This document shows, piece by piece, positions 60,734 to 64,000 of a DNA stretch of 64,000 nucleotides (positions within the stretch are counted from its first letter, which is position 1; every line of letters begins with the position of its first letter). The DNA lies in the NCBI GenBank assembly GCA_016185365.1, contig JACPNP010000007.1, positions 1-64,000 on the forward strand, written 5' to 3'. Source of the DNA: Terriglobales bacterium (GTDB taxonomy: Bacteria; Acidobacteriota; Terriglobia; Terriglobales; Acidobacteriaceae). A model generated the notes under the pieces. It had not been told where the DNA came from and ran no database searches. It was given only the letters and a program-made list of their open reading frames with translations. The translations under genes and the position numbers were made by a program.

Positions 60734-63313
60734 TCAGGCCTTTTCCAGCTGGGCATATTTTTCCACCAGCTTTTTCAGGCCGAACCTTGGAAATTGTACC
60801 GTAATCTTCGCGCTTTCGCCCTCGCCCTCGCGTTTGTAGACCGTGCCCTCGCCGTACTTCGGATGCTTCACCTTTTGTCCGGGACGGAATCCCTTGTTCC
60901 CGCGTGGCGCATCGGTGTCGTTCCCCGGCCTGGGCAACGGGAACTTGCGTCCCCGCGATGCGAAGAATTCCGCGATGTTCTCCACCGAGTTGTAGGAACC
61001 AGCCTTGTTCCGCGACGGCGCGGGCCGTTGACCTCTTGCCGCAGGGGGCCCCGCGTGTTTCCTCGCCCCGCCGCTCTGGTCCTCGTCTTCATACGCGTAG
61101 TGGGTCTCGCCGAACTCGTGGTCGTTGGACCAATCCACGGCGGTCGAGGCGCGCGCCGCTCGGTCCCGGCCATTCCCGCCATCCACGTCCTCAAGCAGCT
61201 TGCCGGGGATCTCCTCGAGGAAGCGCGACGGGATGCCGGCTTCAGGCATGTCCGAGCCATAACGCCGCCGGTACCGCGCCCGCGTCAGCACCAGCGAATC
61301 CATGGCGCGGGTCATGCCCACATAACACAAGCGGCGCTCCTCTTCGAGCCCGTCGGGATCGAGCAGCGTGCGTGAGTGCGGGAACAAGCCCTCTTCCAGT
61401 CCGGCAAGGAACACCACCGGGAACTCCAGGCCCTTGGCGGCATGCAGCGTCATCAGGGTCACATGGGCCTCGGGATCGTATTGATCGGTGTCACTCACCA
61501 GCGCGGCATGATCAAGGAACTCGTCGAGCGCTTCACCGCGGTCGCGCGAATCGCGCGCGGCGTTGGTCAACTCCTGCAGGTTCTCGATGCGGGAAAAGGC
61601 CTCCGGCGTGGCTTCCACCTCCAGCGCCTTGATGTAGCCGCTCTTGTCGATGAGGAATTTCAAAACTTCGGGCAGCGACGCGGTTGTGAAATGCGGCGTG
61701 TCCGGCTTGGTGATTGCTTCGGCGGCGCCGGCTGTGATCTCATGCGGGGCATGTTCATCGAATCCCAGTCCACCGAATGAAAAATCAGTGTCAGCGCCAT
61801 CCTGCCCGGCAGAGTCCGACGCAGCCGGCGGAACATCTTCCTTTACCTGCGTTCCCGCCGCGCCGAACATCATGGCGCGGGCCTCCACGATGATCTCCCG
61901 GAATGATTTGAGCGCCGCCAGCGCGCGCGGGGTCAGCAGCTTTTCTTCGACGGCATGCCCGACCGCGCCCCATAGCGACTTCCCCGTCTCCAGCGCCAGC
62001 CGCTCCAACGTCTCCACCGTGGTCTTGCCGATGCCGCGCACCGGCGTGTTGATCACGCGCAGCAGCGCGATCGAGTCGTCGGGATTGTTGACCAGTTTGA
62101 GATAGCTGATCATGTCTTTGATCTCGGCGCGTTCATAAAAGCTGAATCCGCCCACCACGTTGTACTTGATGGCGTAACGGCGCAGTGCTTCCTCGAACAA
62201 CCGCGATTGGAAGTTGGTGCGATACAGCACCGCCGCGCGCGACGGCCGCTCCCGGTCTTCGCCGGATTCGCGCATGTATCTGGAGATCGAGTCGGCCACA
62301 AACAACGACTCATTCTCGCCGTCGGGCGCTTCGTAATAGCCGATCAGTCCGCCGCCCTCGCGCGAGGTCCAAAGCGTCTTGCCCTTGCGCTGCTTGTTGT
62401 TGGCCACCACCGCCGACGCGGCCTCCAAGATGACCTGCGTGGAGCGGTAATTCTGCTCCAGGCGGATGATGCGCACCTCGGGAAAGTCTTTCTCGAACTC
62501 CAGGATGTTGCGGATGTCGGCCCCGCGCCATGAATAGATCGACTGGTCCTCATCGCCCACCACGCAGACATTCTGGTGGGTGCCGCCCAGCAGCTTCATC
62601 AGCTCATATTGCGGGCGGTTGGTGTCCTGATACTCATCGATCATCAGGTACTGATAGCGCCGGTTGTACTTCTCGCGTACCTCGGCGCTCGATTTGAGCA
62701 GGCGCACGGCCTCCAGCAACAGATCGTCGAAATCGAGCGCATTGTTCTTGCGCAGCTCCTTCTTGTACTCGGCAAAGATGTGGGCCACGCGTTCGGTGCG
62801 CGGATCGGCGGATTGCAGGTAATACTCCTGCGGATCCAGCATGTGGTTCTTGGCCCAGGAGATGCGGGAAAGCACCAGGCGGGGCGTCAGCAGTTTTTCG
62901 TCGCTGGTGATGCCCAGCCGCTTCATCACCGTCTTGACCAGTTGTTGCTGGTCGCCCTCGTCGTAGATGGCGAAATCTTTGGTGTGGCCCACGCCGCCAG
63001 TGCGCAGCGTCTCGATATCGCGCCGCAGCACGCGCACGCAGAAGGAATGGAAGGTGGAGATGGTGGGTTGGGCCAGCGAGCGTCCGCCGATCAGCTGGTT
63101 CACCCGCTCGGCCATCTCGCCCGCGGCCTTGTTCGTGAACGTGACCGCCAGCACCGAATCCGCCGGGACCCCGATGTCCTCGATCAAGTGCGCGATGCGG
63201 TAGGTGATCACCCGCGTCTTGCCGCTGCCCGCCCCGGCCAGGATCAGCAGCGGGCCGTTCACATGCTCGGCGGCTTCGCGCTGCTGCGGATTGAGATGGT
63301 CGAGAAGGGGCAC
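60734..63313 (-). CDS. pcrA: UvrD/PcrA-type ATP-dependent DNA helicase
   Basis: 859 residues. Helicase motifs in order: Walker A ILAGAGSGKTRVIT near 28, Ia TFTNKAAGEM, II DEYQDTNRPQ, III GDEDQSIYSWRGADI, IV LEQNYRSTQ, V MTLHAAKGLEFPVVFL, VI RRLCYVGMTRA. The 2B region has a charged insert (about 505-545). The C-terminal PcrA Tudor-like region (GQKVKHPKYGEGTVYKREGEG) ends the protein. It unwinds DNA in nucleotide excision repair and recombination control. Confidence 0.96.
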   Translation of the reverse strand: MPLLDHLNPQQREAAEHVNGPLLILAGAGSGKTRVITYRIAHLIEDIGVPADSVLAVTFTNKAAGEMAERVNQLIGGRSLAQPTISTFHSFCVRVLRRDIETLRTGGVGHTKDFAIYDEGDQQQLVKTVMKRLGITSDEKLLTPRLVLSRISWAKNHMLDPQEYYLQSADPRTERVAHIFAEYKKELRKNNALDFDDLLLEAVRLLKSSAEVREKYNRRYQYLMIDEYQDTNRPQYELMKLLGGTHQNVCVVGDEDQSIYSWRGADIRNILEFEKDFPEVRIIRLEQNYRSTQVILEAASAVVANNKQRKGKTLWTSREGGGLIGYYEAPDGENESLFVADSISRYMRESGEDRERPSRAAVLYRTNFQSRLFEEALRRYAIKYNVVGGFSFYERAEIKDMISYLKLVNNPDDSIALLRVINTPVRGIGKTTVETLERLALETGKSLWGAVGHAVEEKLLTPRALAALKSFREIIVEARAMMFGAAGTQVKEDVPPAASDSAGQDGADTDFSFGGLGFDEHAPHEITAGAAEAITKPDTPHFTTASLPEVLKFLIDKSGYIKALEVEATPEAFSRIENLQELTNAARDSRDRGEALDEFLDHAALVSDTDQYDPEAHVTLMTLHAAKGLEFPVVFLAGLEEGLFPHSRTLLDPDGLEEERRLCYVGMTRAMDSLVLTRARYRRRYGSDMPEAGIPSRFLEEIPGKLLEDVDGGNGRDRAARASTAVDWSNDHEFGETHYAYEDEDQSGGARKHAGPPAARGQRPAPSRNKAGSYNSVENIAEFFASRGRKFPLPRPGNDTDAPRGNKGFRPGQKVKHPKYGEGTVYKREGEGESAKITVQFPRFGLKKLVEKYAQLEKA

Positions 63314-63376
63314 AGTTAGAGAGCCGCAAATGATCGATGCGGGGTGCGGTGCCTCTATTCTAATCGACGAGTCCGA

Positions 63377-64000
63377 CTACTTAGCCGCTTGGATCCGGGC
63401 GTAACGCGCCTCAAACGCGTCCGCTTCGCTCGGCTTGCCCATTTTCCTCATGAGGTCACTTAATTGACTCAGGATCCCCAGTAGCATCCGGTCGCTTTCA
63501 CCATAACCTTTTTCGCTTACGAACAGGGCTCGGCGAAACGTTGCTTCCGCCTTCTCAAACTTCCCGGCCGACCGATAAAAAGAACCTAAGTGGTCCAGCG
63601 GCACCATAAGAGACTTATTGTCTGCACCGTACATCTCTTCCGTCGCGCGTATACCGCGCAGGAGGAGGGGTTCGACGAATTCCGGATGGTTCAGCAATAG
63701 GTACGAGTCGGCAAGCATGTCCAATTCCATGATCACAGCGCGATCACGATCGCTGCCGTTTCGCGTCCGAATGTTCAATGCCCTTTCGAATGAGGCGGCG
63801 GCATGTTCAGCGTCGTTCTGGGTCAAGTAGAAATTGCCCAGAGCGTCTTGGGCCTCTGCCACCTGAACGCTGTCGCGCCCAAATCTCTTTTCGTTCTCGG
63901 CTGTCCATTCTTGAAAAGTCCTTCGCGCGTCCTCAGGCCTTTGCTGTTGCGAATAGAAATAGCTGAGAGCGCGCAGGGATTCATTCACCGCTGCGCTTTG
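63377..64000 (-). CDS. TPR protein, C-terminal part (5' end outside window)
   Basis: The frame is open to the window edge; the GTG at 63988 is an internal valine or an unproven start. The visible 207 residues are four to five tetratricopeptide repeats of kinesin-light-chain type (42-residue units): DALGNFYLTQNDAEHAAASFERALNIRTR, MLADSYLLLNHPEFVEPLLLRGI, HLGSFYRSAGKFEKAEATFRRALF. Likely a scaffold; nothing more can be said. Confidence 0.8.
   Translation of the reverse strand, partial: QSAAVNESLRALSYFYSQQQRPEDARRTFQEWTAENEKRFGRDSVQVAEAQDALGNFYLTQNDAEHAAASFERALNIRTRNGSDRDRAVIMELDMLADSYLLLNHPEFVEPLLLRGIRATEEMYGADNKSLMVPLDHLGSFYRSAGKFEKAEATFRRALFVSEKGYGESDRMLLGILSQLSDLMRKMGKPSEADAFEARYARIQAAK

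Overview
The window is GC-rich, gene-dense chromosomal DNA, most likely from an Acidobacteriota bacterium (Terriglobia/'Solibacteres' type). This is inferred from the gene mix: a DUF5916 outer-membrane protein, TonB receptors with a carboxypeptidase-like N-terminal domain, an ECF sigma / zinc-finger anti-sigma / DUF4097 / PDZ cluster, BlaI-M56 regulation, and many short intergenic hairpin repeats. No database search was possible, so the taxonomic call is moderate.

Layout. 1-3.4 kb: end of a PilZ protein, a NatAB-like ABC exporter, and a DUF433/DUF5615 toxin-antitoxin pair. 3.4-5.3 kb: fabF with two tandem acyl carrier proteins. 5.4-7.9 kb: a BtuB-like TonB receptor behind a cobalamin riboswitch with its own promoter. 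7.9-12.1 kb: a DUF418 membrane protein, then a lower-GC accessory stretch with a 195-bp tandem repeat and an XRE/nucleotidyltransferase module. 12.1-17.5 kb: a DUF374 acyltransferase, a repeat cluster, and the ECF sigma operon. 17.8-21 kb: a 1044-residue patatin-like lipase. 21-26.4 kb: core operon rplI-rpsR-rpsF-pth-rplY-prs, tRNA-Gln and ispE. 26.4-33.9 kb: secreted and outer-membrane proteins, ruvB, and a small winged-helix regulon with two matching palindromic operators. 33.9-41.4 kb: an EF-G paralogue, a secreted truncated haemoglobin, a TonB receptor relic, a DsbA-like protein, M56/BlaI, msrB, a RAYT transposase, and a peroxiredoxin with in-frame UGA. 41.4-51.4 kb: envelope proteins, YceI, aconitase, mntR with a frameshifted mntH, and a metallo-beta-lactamase-fold protein. 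51.4-54.1 kb: a second RAYT and a set of secreted conserved proteins. 54-64 kb: gatB, purD, an ACT protein, an adenosine deaminase-like enzyme, an amino-acid permease, a tiny basic protein, a pcrA-type helicase and a TPR protein cut by the window end.

Main points. (1) The peroxiredoxin at 40846-41328 has a TGA exactly at its peroxidatic cysteine position with an intact frame on both sides and a foldable hairpin just downstream, so it is probably a selenoprotein. (2) Two RAYT transposases each sit in the same arrangement: a REP hairpin upstream and an inverted REP inside the 3' end of the gene, so the REP encodes the protein's C-terminal tail. (3) A REP-type double hairpin is inserted in frame inside purD, adding about 18 codons. 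(4) Several hairpin families, two heptamer microsatellites and a half-tRNA duplication show that intergenic space has been remodelled by small repeats.
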